Shown: piece after piece, positions 24,368 through 33,213 of the stretch
Numbering within the stretch: position 1 is the stretch's first letter
How the letters are laid out: each line of letters starts with the position of its first letter
Translations under genes and position numbers: made by a program
Notes under the pieces: generated by a model
The model's input: the letters and a program-made list of their open reading frames with translations, nothing else
Told to the model about the DNA's origin: nothing
Databases searched by the model: none
Assembly: GCA_902774905.1 (NCBI GenBank)
Contig: CACYKF010000001.1
Location: forward strand, 124,001-188,000
DNA length: 64,000 nucleotides
Direction: 5' to 3'
Source of the DNA: an uncultured bacterium
Lineage (GTDB): Bacteria > Cyanobacteriota > Vampirovibrionia > Gastranaerophilales > Gastranaerophilaceae

Positions 24368-25594
24368 ATGGAAGATAACAAAAAACATTTTTGGAAAACT
24401 TTAATAATTGCCGTTCTTGTGTTGATAGGAATAGGTGTTACTATTGATTTGGCATACATTTACTATCAGGCAAATTTCAATGAACATGCATTGCCGAGTT
24501 TTTGTTCGGTAAACGATTTTATCGACTGTGACGGGGTTGCAAGAACAGTAGAATCACAGTTTTTGGGTGTGCCTTTGGCATATTGGGGTTTGTTCCTGTA
24601 TGTATTTATGGGCATAATGTTAATGGTTGACGGACTTAAAAAAATACCGTTTTTAAAATTTCTTGAGGTGTTTAAAAACAAATTCCACTATATTGCGGCA
24701 TTGGGGTTAATTTCGTTTTTAATTTCAATGACATTATTTGGTATAAGTTATTTTGAAATTAAAAAATTGTGTGTAATGTGTCTTGTTACATATTTACTCA
24801 ATTTTTTAATCGGTCTTGTTGCTGCTGCGGGTTTGCAGGGACATTTTATCGGGGCAGTCAGACAAAGTTGGGTTGATTTTGTAGATGCGCTGAAACCGTT
24901 ACCATACAGAATAGCATTTATTCTTGTTATGGCTTTCGCATGCGGATTTTTCTCTTGGACTTTCTCAAGTGCAAAATTTTCTCCTGCATTAAAAGGTTAC
25001 AGAGCGTTTGGTGAATTTTTGAAACTTAAATCAAATATTTATGCAGTAAAAGGTAATGTTTTGGGCTCTCCTGATAAGGATGCGGTAGTTTTGGAAGTTT
25101 ATTCCGATTATATGTGTCCGATTTGTTATACATGCAACATTATGGTGCATAAAGTTGTAACGGAATTTAAAAATGTTCGTGTTGAGCATCATAATATGCC
25201 TTTGGATAAGGCTTGTAATAAATATATGAGAGAAGATTTCCATATCGGTTCATGTGTTAGTGCAAAATACGGTTTGGCGGCAGAAAAACAGGGGAAATTC
25301 TGGGAAGTTGAATCCTTATTGTTTGATAAACCTGCAACAACTGAAGAAGAAGTTATTAAAAATTTGAAAGAATCAGGTATAAAACTTGACTTTGATAAAC
25401 TTAAAAAAGATGCAAATTCTAAAGAAATTGCAGATGCTATTAATAAAGATATAGATTATGCCTTTTCAAAAGGTATGGTCGGTACTCCGTCAATGAAAGT
25501 CGGTGATAAGTTTGATATGGGCGTAAAACCGTATCCTGAATTAAAAAAATGGTTAATTGAAAATGGTGCAAAACCAAAATATAAATTCTTCTAA
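24368..25594 (+). CDS. VKOR-family protein fused to a thioredoxin-like (DsbA-type) domain
   Basis: The 408 aa protein has an N-terminal vitamin K epoxide reductase domain with about five TM helices, the loop cysteines CSVNDFIDCDG (residues 41-51), GVPLAYWG and the active CVMC near residue 135. A final TM is followed by a periplasmic thioredoxin-fold domain with YSDYMCPICYTC near residue 240 and a cis-Pro region VGTPSMKV. Such fusions, known from cyanobacteria, reoxidise the thioredoxin partner with quinone and so form disulfide bonds in exported proteins. The Cys-rich pilins here are plausible clients. GAGGGAG precedes ATG 24368. Confidence 0.93.
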   Translation: MEDNKKHFWKTLIIAVLVLIGIGVTIDLAYIYYQANFNEHALPSFCSVNDFIDCDGVARTVESQFLGVPLAYWGLFLYVFMGIMLMVDGLKKIPFLKFLEVFKNKFHYIAALGLISFLISMTLFGISYFEIKKLCVMCLVTYLLNFLIGLVAAAGLQGHFIGAVRQSWVDFVDALKPLPYRIAFILVMAFACGFFSWTFSSAKFSPALKGYRAFGEFLKLKSNIYAVKGNVLGSPDKDAVVLEVYSDYMCPICYTCNIMVHKVVTEFKNVRVEHHNMPLDKACNKYMREDFHIGSCVSAKYGLAAEKQGKFWEVESLLFDKPATTEEEVIKNLKESGIKLDFDKLKKDANSKEIADAINKDIDYAFSKGMVGTPSMKVGDKFDMGVKPYPELKKWLIENGAKPKYKFF

Positions 25595-26123
25595 AAAGGT
25601 TTTACTGCACGCATGTTGTGGTATATGTTCGGGTTATCCTATATCTTTATTGCAAGATATGGGATATTCTGTTGTTGTATATTTTTATAACCCTAATATT
25701 TCCCCGGATGAAGAATATCAAAGAAGGCTTGAGGCGGAAAAAACTTTGTGTGCTCACTATGGATGCGAAATTATTGTCGGGGATTATGAAACGGATGTTT
25801 ATTATGACTTTGTAAAAGGTCTTGAAAATGAACCGGAAAAAGGTGCAAGATGTGATAAATGTTTTGAACTACGCTTAAATAAATCCGCACAAAAAGCAAA
25901 TGAACTCGGGATAGAAGAATTTACAACATCTATGGTAATCAGTCCGCATAAAAATTATGAAAAATTATCTCAAATCGGGACACAAATTGCGCAAAAATAT
26001 AATTTAAAATACTTGCCAATAAACTTTAGAAAAAACGATGGTTTTTTAAAGACAAATAAAATTTCAAAGGAATTAAATTTATACCGCCAAAATTATTGCG
26101 GATGTAAATTTGCGATGCGATAG
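25563..26123 (+). CDS. queH: Epoxyqueuosine reductase QueH
   Basis: The product (about 186 aa) begins KKVLLHACCGICSGYP, with the paired Cys of the DUF208/QueH family, and continues with FYNPNISPDEEYQRR, RCDKCFELRL and NYCGCKF, the remaining Cys ligands for the Fe-S and metal centres. QueH catalyses the last step of queuosine synthesis in tRNA, replacing QueG. It overlaps the VKOR gene by about 32 nt. ATG 25563 is the likeliest start; TTG 25557 and GTG 25566 are alternatives and no Shine-Dalgarno decides. Confidence 0.92.
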   Translation: MVQNQNINSSKKVLLHACCGICSGYPISLLQDMGYSVVVYFYNPNISPDEEYQRRLEAEKTLCAHYGCEIIVGDYETDVYYDFVKGLENEPEKGARCDKCFELRLNKSAQKANELGIEEFTTSMVISPHKNYEKLSQIGTQIAQKYNLKYLPINFRKNDGFLKTNKISKELNLYRQNYCGCKFAMR

Positions 26124-26159
26124 GGCGCAAAAAAAATCTTTAGGTGTTTTATTTATACC

Positions 26160-27581
26160 ATGTTTAAAATAAATTCTTTTGATAAATCATTAAAATATAA
26201 TGGAAATATTTTGTTAAAGAGCGCTAAAAGGTATTCCGGTACATTTTTTACAAAGACAGAAAGCGGAAGTCAGTTGTGTTTGAGTTATAAAAACGGTTTG
26301 CTTCGTTCTGCATCAAAGACGAAAGATAATATCTTAAATCAGCACATATATGAGTATGATTCAGGAGAGAATCTTATAAATGTTAAAAAGAATGGAAAAG
26401 ATGTATTTGTAAAAGACATTAAGCATAATATCGGGTTAGATTATACTCGTCAGGAAACAATTAATGGTGTTATAGGCAGAACATTTAATCAGGCAGGAAA
26501 ACTTATACGATATGCCATATCGCCAAAACTTCTTTTTGGCTTTATAAAATATACAGATGATATGAGTATTGAAACGAGATATTTTTTGAATCAGGCAGAA
26601 TATTTGGGTAAAGGTCGTATTCAACTAAAAAATTTGCAGGGTGATTTTATTTTGAATAACGGGGTTGTTGATAAAACTATTGTTCGTAATTCAAAAAACG
26701 GTGCAATTTCCGTTATAAGTACTGACGGCAATAATTATACCGGTACATTTAAAGGTGCAAACGGAAATTTTTGTGCAAGCATGAATTATATTGTTGATAA
26801 AAAAGGTCATCCGATTTGGGTGCAGGCAAGTGACAGTGCAAATAAATGGAGTTACGATAAAAAAGTTTTTTATGATGATTTTGAGCATAAGTTAAGAGAA
26901 ATATCAAGCGAATGCAACGGTAAATGGTTTGTAGAAAATACTTTTGACGGACATGGGAATGTAATACTTTCAAGAAAGTTGAATAAGTCAGGGAAGGTAA
27001 TTCAGACAACAAAAAGTAAATTTAATGACGATAATCTGTTGGTTAAAGAATCTGTTTATAACCAAAATAATAAACTTATTGAAAAAACAATTAATAAATA
27101 TTATCAGGATAAATCAATTAAATCGTGTGAAATAACCTATTATGATTCTCTCGGCTCATATAAAAATCTGTTTGAATATGATGAAAATAATCATCTGTTC
27201 AAGTTTACGGAAATTTATGATGATTTTAAAACTGAGACTTTTTATGATGAGAATGACTGCATAATTAAATTTGTAGAAAAAGATGCAAGTAATAATATAA
27301 AGTCCTCAAAACAGCATATAAATAAAGATGGGGAATGTATAAAAACAATTGTAAAAGACGGTTTGGGGCATGAACGCTATCACATTGAGCATTTGAGAAA
27401 AAATAAGGGGGATGTATTTAAGAATATCAACATCTTTCTCGCCCCTGATAACAAGTTAATAGGTAAAGAAACCATTATTCACAATAACGAAAGTGGTTTT
27501 ACCAAGTTTATTTATACAAATCAAAACGGTAAAAGAATAAAATATGAGGTTCTTTCAGATTTGATTGGAGATGATGTTTAG
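26160..27581 (+). CDS. Uncharacterised repeat-containing protein (MFKINS N-terminus)
   Basis: The 473 aa protein starts MFKINSFDKS, like the protein at 9034, and has no signal peptide. Its body holds many short beta-rich repeats with Tyr/Asp and Gly/Asn turns (YDEN, YEYDSGENL, FEYDENNHLFKF, FYDENDCIIKF), which resemble YD/MORN-like repeats. I do not recognise a family. A clear Shine-Dalgarno is missing; TGTTTTATT ends 6 nt before the ATG, so it may be leaderless, less clearly than others. The stop overlaps the convergent pilin gene by 4 bp. Confidence 0.65.
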   Translation: MFKINSFDKSLKYNGNILLKSAKRYSGTFFTKTESGSQLCLSYKNGLLRSASKTKDNILNQHIYEYDSGENLINVKKNGKDVFVKDIKHNIGLDYTRQETINGVIGRTFNQAGKLIRYAISPKLLFGFIKYTDDMSIETRYFLNQAEYLGKGRIQLKNLQGDFILNNGVVDKTIVRNSKNGAISVISTDGNNYTGTFKGANGNFCASMNYIVDKKGHPIWVQASDSANKWSYDKKVFYDDFEHKLREISSECNGKWFVENTFDGHGNVILSRKLNKSGKVIQTTKSKFNDDNLLVKESVYNQNNKLIEKTINKYYQDKSIKSCEITYYDSLGSYKNLFEYDENNHLFKFTEIYDDFKTETFYDENDCIIKFVEKDASNNIKSSKQHINKDGECIKTIVKDGLGHERYHIEHLRKNKGDVFKNINIFLAPDNKLIGKETIIHNNESGFTKFIYTNQNGKRIKYEVLSDLIGDDV

Positions 27582-28276
27582 TCTTTTGGCATGACCCAGC
27601 CGTTAGCAACGACTTTTGTGAAACATCCTGCTGCATAATTAATCACAGAATCCCCTGTTGTTCTGTCAGCATTGCAGTTTTTTTCATCATCATCCAAATC
27701 CTTAAGGTTCCCATCATTTGTTATATACATTACAAATGTGTCAGAACCGCTGATATTAGGCTTTTCTGCCCCGTTTACATCTACTATAACTTTTGTAACT
27801 TTATCGGTTTCGTCATATTTCATGCATATTGTAGCAGAATTAACAGTTTTAATGCAGTAAAAATCAGATGGTATTTTCCCGAGGTCTTTTTTTTCTGGAG
27901 TCCTGTATTTTGCTCCTACGCAATCGTCTGTGCCGCCTGAACCGCAATTAACTTTTGAATGCCGAAAATATTTATTGAGAAAATATTGTGCCCCTTGAGT
28001 TGCGTTTGAGGTTTTTACTCCCGCAGTTGTGTAATAAAATCCCCGTTCAGTGTCGCTGTCAAGTTCTTCGGTGTCCAGTGTCATCGTGTCATCGGCTCTT
28101 TCATCGGTCATAACTTCTTTTGTCGCAAGTGTTATCTGGGCACAGACCTTCTTGAGTTGGGTTCCCATAACTTTGTGCCCGTATGTATTATAAAATATAG
28201 GGATAACCATTGCACTGATCAGACCGACAATCATGAGTCCAAACATAACTTCGAGAAATGTAAATGCTTTTTTCAT
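27578..28276 (-). CDS. Type IV minor pilin-like protein
   Basis: The 232 aa protein has a short leader MKKA, then FTFLEVMFGLMIVGLISAM, a canonical prepilin N-terminus with Glu at +5. Its C-terminal domain has four or more Cys and VDVNGAEKPNISGSDTF, the motif shared by the window's other pilins. It would be processed by prepilin peptidase and join a type IV pilus-like fibre. AAGGTT precedes ATG 28276, and it lies 11 nt after another pilin gene, forming an operon. Confidence 0.88.
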   Translation of the reverse strand: MKKAFTFLEVMFGLMIVGLISAMVIPIFYNTYGHKVMGTQLKKVCAQITLATKEVMTDERADDTMTLDTEELDSDTERGFYYTTAGVKTSNATQGAQYFLNKYFRHSKVNCGSGGTDDCVGAKYRTPEKKDLGKIPSDFYCIKTVNSATICMKYDETDKVTKVIVDVNGAEKPNISGSDTFVMYITNDGNLKDLDDDEKNCNADRTTGDSVINYAAGCFTKVVANGWVMPKD

Positions 28277-28287
28277 ACTTTTGAACC

Positions 28288-28830
28288 TTAATTAGGAATT
28301 TTCCAATCATTTTCAACAACATTTTTAAATGCGGTAGCGGCATCAGATGCCCCTTCGCCAATATTGCTGTCGTATGCACAGTTTTGGTCAAGTCTGAATT
28401 CAAATTCATCACGACCAACAGTATTGGGGCGCGTTTCTGTTCCGTTTACATCCGTATAGAAGGTAAAGCCGTTATCTGTTGCGTTAAGATACAAAATTCC
28501 GCCGTCAGGAAGCAGTATAGAAAAACCTTTACCAGCTACCTGTTCTCCGTCTTTCATTAGTTTAAAATATGTTCTCAAATTATCGTTTGTAACTTCTCCG
28601 TATACTGCGGTTTCGTTTACTCTTGATACATTTTCTTCAATAAGCATACGCTCGCAGGCATTTGTTGCTATTGAATATATTTTCTTTAATTTTGATTCCC
28701 ATACTTGTTTTTGGTAGTTCATCATCAATGTAGGAATTGTCATAGCGGCAACTGTACCGATAATACCCAATGTAATTAGGACTTCCGCTAATGTAAAACC
28801 TGATTTTTTATAACCTGTATAACCAAACAT
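28288..28830 (-). CDS. Type IV minor pilin-like protein
   Basis: The 180 aa protein has the leader MFGYTGYKKSG and mature start FTLAEVLITLGIIGTVAAM with Glu +5. The C-terminal part carries TDVNGTETRPNTVGRDEF, a variant of the shared motif, and ends NVVENDWKIPN, similar to the end of the partner at 27578 (VVANGWVMPKD). The two probably arose by duplication. GGAGGT lies 8-9 nt before ATG 28830. It is the first gene of a two-pilin operon. Confidence 0.88.
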   Translation of the reverse strand: MFGYTGYKKSGFTLAEVLITLGIIGTVAAMTIPTLMMNYQKQVWESKLKKIYSIATNACERMLIEENVSRVNETAVYGEVTNDNLRTYFKLMKDGEQVAGKGFSILLPDGGILYLNATDNGFTFYTDVNGTETRPNTVGRDEFEFRLDQNCAYDSNIGEGASDAATAFKNVVENDWKIPN

Positions 28831-28970
28831 ATTTTTTATACCTCCAATTTATATTTAAAATTATACAATATTTTAAAGTCTTATGCAATAAGGCATATTG
28901 TTGTTGTATTAAATTTTTGTTTAATATAAAATCAATGTGCATGTATCAGATAAGAAAAGGAGATTTTATT

Positions 28971-29765
28971 ATGTCAAGAAAACCAATTATTGCAGGAAAC
29001 TGGAAAATGAATTTACTTCAGAGTGACGCAAGAGCATTATATGAAGGTATAAGTTCATTTGTTTCAAATTATAGTGCAGTTCAATTACCTTCAGTTGTAA
29101 TTGCACCTGTATTTACTTGTTTAAATCAGGTTAAAGAAATTCCTTGTGATTGTGGTTGTAACGGTACAAAATTAGCCGTTGCCGCTCAAAATTGTCACTG
29201 GGAATCATCAGGGGCATATACAGGCGAAATTTCTGTTGAAATGGCAAAAGATGCAGGTTGTTCATATATCATTATCGGGCACTCTGAAAGAAGACAATAT
29301 TTTTCAGAAACAGATGAAATGATTAACAAAAAAGCAAAAGCAATTTTGGCAGGCGGTTTAATTCCTATTATTTGCTGTGGTGAATCTTTGGAACAAAGAG
29401 AATCAGGCATTACTGACAGTTGGATTGCTTCTCAAATCAGAGCCGCTTTAGACGGAATTTCATCAGAAGATGTTGCAAAGTCAGTTATTGCATACGAACC
29501 TATTTGGGCAATTGGCACAGGCAAATCTTGTGATGCAACTGAAGCAAACAGAGTTATCAAAATGATTCGTGGAGTTGTGGCAGAAGTTGCAGGTCAAAGT
29601 GCGGCTGATTCAATCAGAATTCTTTACGGTGGTTCTGTCAAACCTTCTACGATTGAAGAACAAATGGCTCAATCTGATATTGACGGTGCTTTAATCGGTG
29701 GTGCTTCATTAAAAGCGGACAGTTTCAACGAAATCATTGAAAAAACAATGAAAGTTGCTGTATAA
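28971..29765 (+). CDS. tpiA: Triosephosphate isomerase
   Basis: The 264 aa product begins RKPIIAGNWKMN (catalytic Asn/Lys) and has IIIGHSERRQYF (catalytic His), AYEPIWAIGTGKSC (catalytic Glu) and LYGGSVKPSTIEEQ (phosphate loop). It interconverts dihydroxyacetone phosphate and glyceraldehyde 3-phosphate in glycolysis. AAAGGAG 11 nt upstream supports ATG 28971; the longer upstream reading is not homologous to the family. Confidence 0.97.
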   Translation: MSRKPIIAGNWKMNLLQSDARALYEGISSFVSNYSAVQLPSVVIAPVFTCLNQVKEIPCDCGCNGTKLAVAAQNCHWESSGAYTGEISVEMAKDAGCSYIIIGHSERRQYFSETDEMINKKAKAILAGGLIPIICCGESLEQRESGITDSWIASQIRAALDGISSEDVAKSVIAYEPIWAIGTGKSCDATEANRVIKMIRGVVAEVAGQSAADSIRILYGGSVKPSTIEEQMAQSDIDGALIGGASLKADSFNEIIEKTMKVAV

Positions 29766-29787
29766 TTCTGACTTAATAAAAATTATG

Positions 29788-29824
29788 AAAATGGCATACT
29801 GCTGTAAAGTAGTATGCTATTTTC
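29788..29824 (+). terminator. Terminator of tpiA
   Basis: AAAATGGCATACTGC and GTAGTATGCTATTTT form a 15-bp stem with two G-U wobble pairs around TGTAAA, ending in a short T run. Confidence 0.7.
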
Positions 29825-29942
29825 GTAATTTAAGCAATAATTTACTTTTTTTTATTTGAACTTGAAAAAAATTTTTTTACACATTAAGATAGTTTCAGTA
29901 AGGTATTTTTATTTTGGTTCAGAGATGAACAGTTATTATCGG

Positions 29943-29965
29943 AATTAAGTAGAATTGACTTAATT
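29943..29965. promoter_or_regulatory. Inverted repeat upstream of the MFS exporter
   Basis: AATTAAGT AGAATTG ACTTAATT is a perfect 8-bp inverted repeat 22 nt before the GTG start. GTTCAGAGATGAAC at about 29917 is a second small palindrome. An operator for a TetR/MarR-type repressor is plausible. Confidence 0.45.
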
Positions 29966-29986
29966 TCCCTTACAGGAAGGATTTTT

Positions 29987-31543
29987 GTGGATAGTGTAAT
30001 AGCGGAAGAAAGGCAGGTGCCTTCTGTTAATCCGTGGCTTGTCACAATTCCTCTTGTCACGGCGGCATTTCTGTTTGCGCTTAATGAAACTATTGCAAAT
30101 GTTGCTCTCCCCTATATTGCCGGGACAATTTCTATAAGCAGAAACGAATCAACATGGATTGTTACAAGTTATCTTGTCGCAAGTTCGGTTATTATTCCTG
30201 CAATCGGGTATTTTTGCAAAGTATTCGGAAGAAAAAAATATTTTATATTCAGTATAATTTTATTTACGGTTGCATCAATGTTGTGCGGGCTTTCCCGTTC
30301 TATGCCTATGATTATTGTTTCAAGGTTTTTGCAGGGAATAGGCGGAGGTGCAATATTACCGCTGGTTCAGGCGATTATGATGGAAATTTTCCCTCAAAAA
30401 GAGTGGGGTAAAGCAATGTCATTGTACGGCTTTGCTTTTGTAATTGCCCCGATAATCGGGCCTGTAATCGGTGGGTGGCTGACTGAAAATTGGTCATGGC
30501 CGTGGATATTTTTGATAAATTGTCCGATTGGTCTTGTTTGCGCAATATCATTGGTGAAATTAATTAAAGACCCGCCTTATGCAAAAAAACAAAAAGATGC
30601 AAAAATGGACTTTTTGGCATTTGGATTGCTTGTTGTTTGGATATTATTATTGCAGGTAGTATTAGACAAAGGCAACGATGCAGGATGGTTTGATGCTGCT
30701 TGGGTTTGTTGGTTAATGGGCATTTCAACAACCTCCGGTATTTTGTTTTTCTACATACAATTTAAGAATAAAAAAGACCCGCTGCTCAATTTAAGATTGC
30801 TAAAAGACCTGAACTTTTTGTTCGGAACATTGATTCAAATGGTGTTGCTGTTTGTTTTAATTGCTTCTGCAATGCTTTTACCGTCAATGTTGCAAGGATT
30901 GCTCGGATACAGCGCATTTTTAGGCGGAGTATCAATGTTACCAAGAGGTTTGGGTAGTTTAGCGGGACTTTTTATACTTGTAATAACAACAGGCAGGGTG
31001 CCTGAGAAAGTTTCATGCTTTATCGGCTTAGTTCTTATCGGTGTTGGCGGTCTGTTGTTTGGATTATTAAATATGCAAATATCACTTGCGAATGTATTTT
31101 TACCAAACTTTTTATACGGAACAGGTATGGTTATGTCAATGACTCCTGTTATAAATCTTTCCTGTGCAACTTTGAGAAAAGAAGATTTGACGATGGGAAG
31201 TTCTTTGCAAAATCTGATGAAAAATTTGGGGGCATCATTTGGAACATCTATTGCTACAACCTGTTTATCAAGATTTTCGCAAATGCACCAAAATATGATG
31301 GTGGGGTACTTAAATGACCTAAACCCTGTTTTTGTGCAGAGAGTTCATGAGGCGACTATGAACATGGCTCAATATGTTGATATCGGAACAGCAAATTATA
31401 TGGCATTAAAACAGATGCACTTTGCTCTTTTAGAACAATCTACCCTTTGGGCTTTTATTGATACATTCAGAATTTTTGCCCTTGCAAGTTTTGTTATAAT
31501 ACCATTACTATTACTGATGAAGGAAAAATTCTGTACTAAATAA
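29987..31543 (+). CDS. DHA2-family MFS drug exporter (EmrB/QacA type)
   Basis: The 518 aa protein has about 14 TM helices. It starts VNPWLVTIPLVTAAF and has the DHA2 motifs LNETIANVALPYIAG, the motif A-like GKVFGRKK equivalent (CKVFGRKKYF), GIGGGAILPLVQAI and motif C-like GPVIGGWLTENWSWPWIF. Proton-driven export of toxic compounds across the inner membrane is expected. No EmrA or outer-membrane partner is adjacent. The start GTG 29987 has AGGAAGGA about 6 nt upstream. The stop overlaps the convergent csaB gene by 8 bp. Inverted repeats upstream suggest repression. Confidence 0.92.
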   Translation: MDSVIAEERQVPSVNPWLVTIPLVTAAFLFALNETIANVALPYIAGTISISRNESTWIVTSYLVASSVIIPAIGYFCKVFGRKKYFIFSIILFTVASMLCGLSRSMPMIIVSRFLQGIGGGAILPLVQAIMMEIFPQKEWGKAMSLYGFAFVIAPIIGPVIGGWLTENWSWPWIFLINCPIGLVCAISLVKLIKDPPYAKKQKDAKMDFLAFGLLVVWILLLQVVLDKGNDAGWFDAAWVCWLMGISTTSGILFFYIQFKNKKDPLLNLRLLKDLNFLFGTLIQMVLLFVLIASAMLLPSMLQGLLGYSAFLGGVSMLPRGLGSLAGLFILVITTGRVPEKVSCFIGLVLIGVGGLLFGLLNMQISLANVFLPNFLYGTGMVMSMTPVINLSCATLRKEDLTMGSSLQNLMKNLGASFGTSIATTCLSRFSQMHQNMMVGYLNDLNPVFVQRVHEATMNMAQYVDIGTANYMALKQMHFALLEQSTLWAFIDTFRIFALASFVIIPLLLLMKEKFCTK

Positions 31544-32549
31544 CAGTATTCTCAAAACCTGTCCAATCAAAATTTATCTGCGAAATTTTATCTCTAATTA
31601 ATCCCAAATCCTGTGATTTTAACAGTTCAAAGTTGTTGCCAAAATCGTTTTTTAAATCAATAAGCGGAAGATTAAACTCTTTTGCGAGTTTTTCAACTTT
31701 AATATCATAGTTTATTCCAAGTGTTTTAACTCCTGCAAGCAGTCCTATTATTATCGCATGAAATCTCATTGATATAAGATATTCTGATTTTGAAAGACTT
31801 TCTATAATTTCATTGTTACTCATTTCTGACAAAACTGTTGTTTTGATTTCGGGGTTTAGCATATTAATATTTTGTTCAAAAGTTTTGCATATATCAAGGT
31901 CGATAGAATCCTGAAAAGAATATATTTCTATATTAAAATCGCTGAAATTTCTGCTAACGGAATCTGCAAGTCTGTCTAAAAAATCATTACTCATCCCTTT
32001 GCAATTTCTCAGTTGTATTGCAACGGTTTTGTTTTTTGAATTATCAGGAACATTAAGCGAAAAAATCGGGTCGCAAAGCAAATCGGAGTTTATTCCCCAT
32101 TGTTGCATAAGTTCGTGACTTTTTTTATCTCTTACGCTGATATATGTGCAGTTTTTTAATAGTACTTTTGTGAAAAACTCTCCGAAGCGGGAATTTATCG
32201 GCCCAATCCCCTGCGCAAAAATTATTACTTTTTTTCTGAAAAATAGAGCAATAAATATAATTAGAAGATAATATATTAAACTTTTAAGACTCGTAACATC
32301 CTGCAAAAGACTTCCCCCTCCGGAAATAAGAATATCAGATTTATAAATTGCAGGAATAATATTGTTAAAATCAAATGTTTTTATTGCTCTTATGTGTTTG
32401 TATAAAGATTTTGTATAATCAGGATTAGATGAAATAACTGTCACTGAGTCTTTATTTTGCTGTAATTTATTGACCAAAACAGACAAAATCGCTTCGTCGC
32501 CGAAGTTCTTAAAACCGTAATATCCTGATAAAACAAATCTTTTTTTCAT
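31536..32549 (-). CDS. csaB: CsaB-type polysaccharide pyruvyl transferase
   Basis: The 337 aa product starts FVLSGYYGFKNFGDEAIL and has ILISGGGSLLQDVTS, IFAQGIGPINSRF, SVRDKKSHELM, CDPIF and SMRFHAIIIGLLAG, all conserved in CsaB. CsaB adds ketal pyruvate to a secondary cell-wall polysaccharide, which anchors SLH-domain proteins in Bacillus and, in cyanobacteria, related outer-envelope proteins. No SLH protein lies in the window. Its ATG overlaps the stop of the eda gene, giving an eda-csaB operon. Confidence 0.92.
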   Translation of the reverse strand: MKKRFVLSGYYGFKNFGDEAILSVLVNKLQQNKDSVTVISSNPDYTKSLYKHIRAIKTFDFNNIIPAIYKSDILISGGGSLLQDVTSLKSLIYYLLIIFIALFFRKKVIIFAQGIGPINSRFGEFFTKVLLKNCTYISVRDKKSHELMQQWGINSDLLCDPIFSLNVPDNSKNKTVAIQLRNCKGMSNDFLDRLADSVSRNFSDFNIEIYSFQDSIDLDICKTFEQNINMLNPEIKTTVLSEMSNNEIIESLSKSEYLISMRFHAIIIGLLAGVKTLGINYDIKVEKLAKEFNLPLIDLKNDFGNNFELLKSQDLGLIRDKISQINFDWTGFENTVI

Positions 32550-33154
32550 TATTTAAGACTGCCCAAAAGTTGTTTAGTTCGCTGAGTTATTTCTTCACAA
32601 CTAAAACCTGCTGTCAGATTTCTGCCGATACCGACAGCAACTGCACCTGCATTGATGTATGCTTTAACTTCATTTAATTTTACATCACCCTGCGCAATAA
32701 TATTCAAAAACGGCATAGGTCTTAAAATGTTTTCTATGTATTCAACACCGCCTAATGCGGTTGCAGGGAAGATTTTCACAACCGGTATTCTTGCCTGCCA
32801 AGCCCTGTATGCTTCATTTGCAGTAGAGGTTCCTGCAATAAACGGGATATGTCTGTCTTTTGAAATTTTTACCAAACTTGTTGAAAATACGGGAGAAGAA
32901 ATTATTTTTGCTCCGCAATCTATCGCAACTTGCGCCTGAAGTGAGGTTATTATTCCGCCGGCGCAAATTATGGCATCTTTTGATAACTCTTCTATTGCAT
33001 TATAAACTTTTGAATCTCCTACATTAATTTCAATGATATCAAGTCCGCCTTCAATTATTGCCCTTGATGTTTTTATAATTTGCTCCGGATTTTTGCTTCG
33101 TATAATCGGGAAAACTTTATTCTCTTTCAATTTATCAAGTAAATTTATGTTCAT
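32549..33154 (-). CDS. eda: 2-keto-3-deoxy-6-phosphogluconate aldolase family protein
   Basis: The 201 aa protein is a class I aldolase TIM barrel of KDPG/KHG type: FPIIRSKNPEQI, GLDIIEINVGDSK (catalytic Glu), GGIITSLQAQVAIDCGA, VVKIFPATALGG (Schiff-base Lys) and AVGIGRNL. It would split KDPG to pyruvate and glyceraldehyde 3-phosphate, or act on a related keto acid. The partner gene edd is not in the window. AAAGGAT stands 8 nt before ATG 33154. It is coupled to csaB, so the pyruvate product link is tempting but unproven. Confidence 0.88.
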   Translation of the reverse strand: MNINLLDKLKENKVFPIIRSKNPEQIIKTSRAIIEGGLDIIEINVGDSKVYNAIEELSKDAIICAGGIITSLQAQVAIDCGAKIISSPVFSTSLVKISKDRHIPFIAGTSTANEAYRAWQARIPVVKIFPATALGGVEYIENILRPMPFLNIIAQGDVKLNEVKAYINAGAVAVGIGRNLTAGFSCEEITQRTKQLLGSLK

Positions 33155-33213
33155 AATCTATCCTTTTTTCGCAATTTATTATATCATAAAATTATTAAGA
33201 GGTGCTTTTAAGT

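Noticed and set aside
28917-28970. Longer tpiA N-terminus
   Set aside because: The extra residues do not match triosephosphate isomerases, and the Shine-Dalgarno supports ATG 28971.
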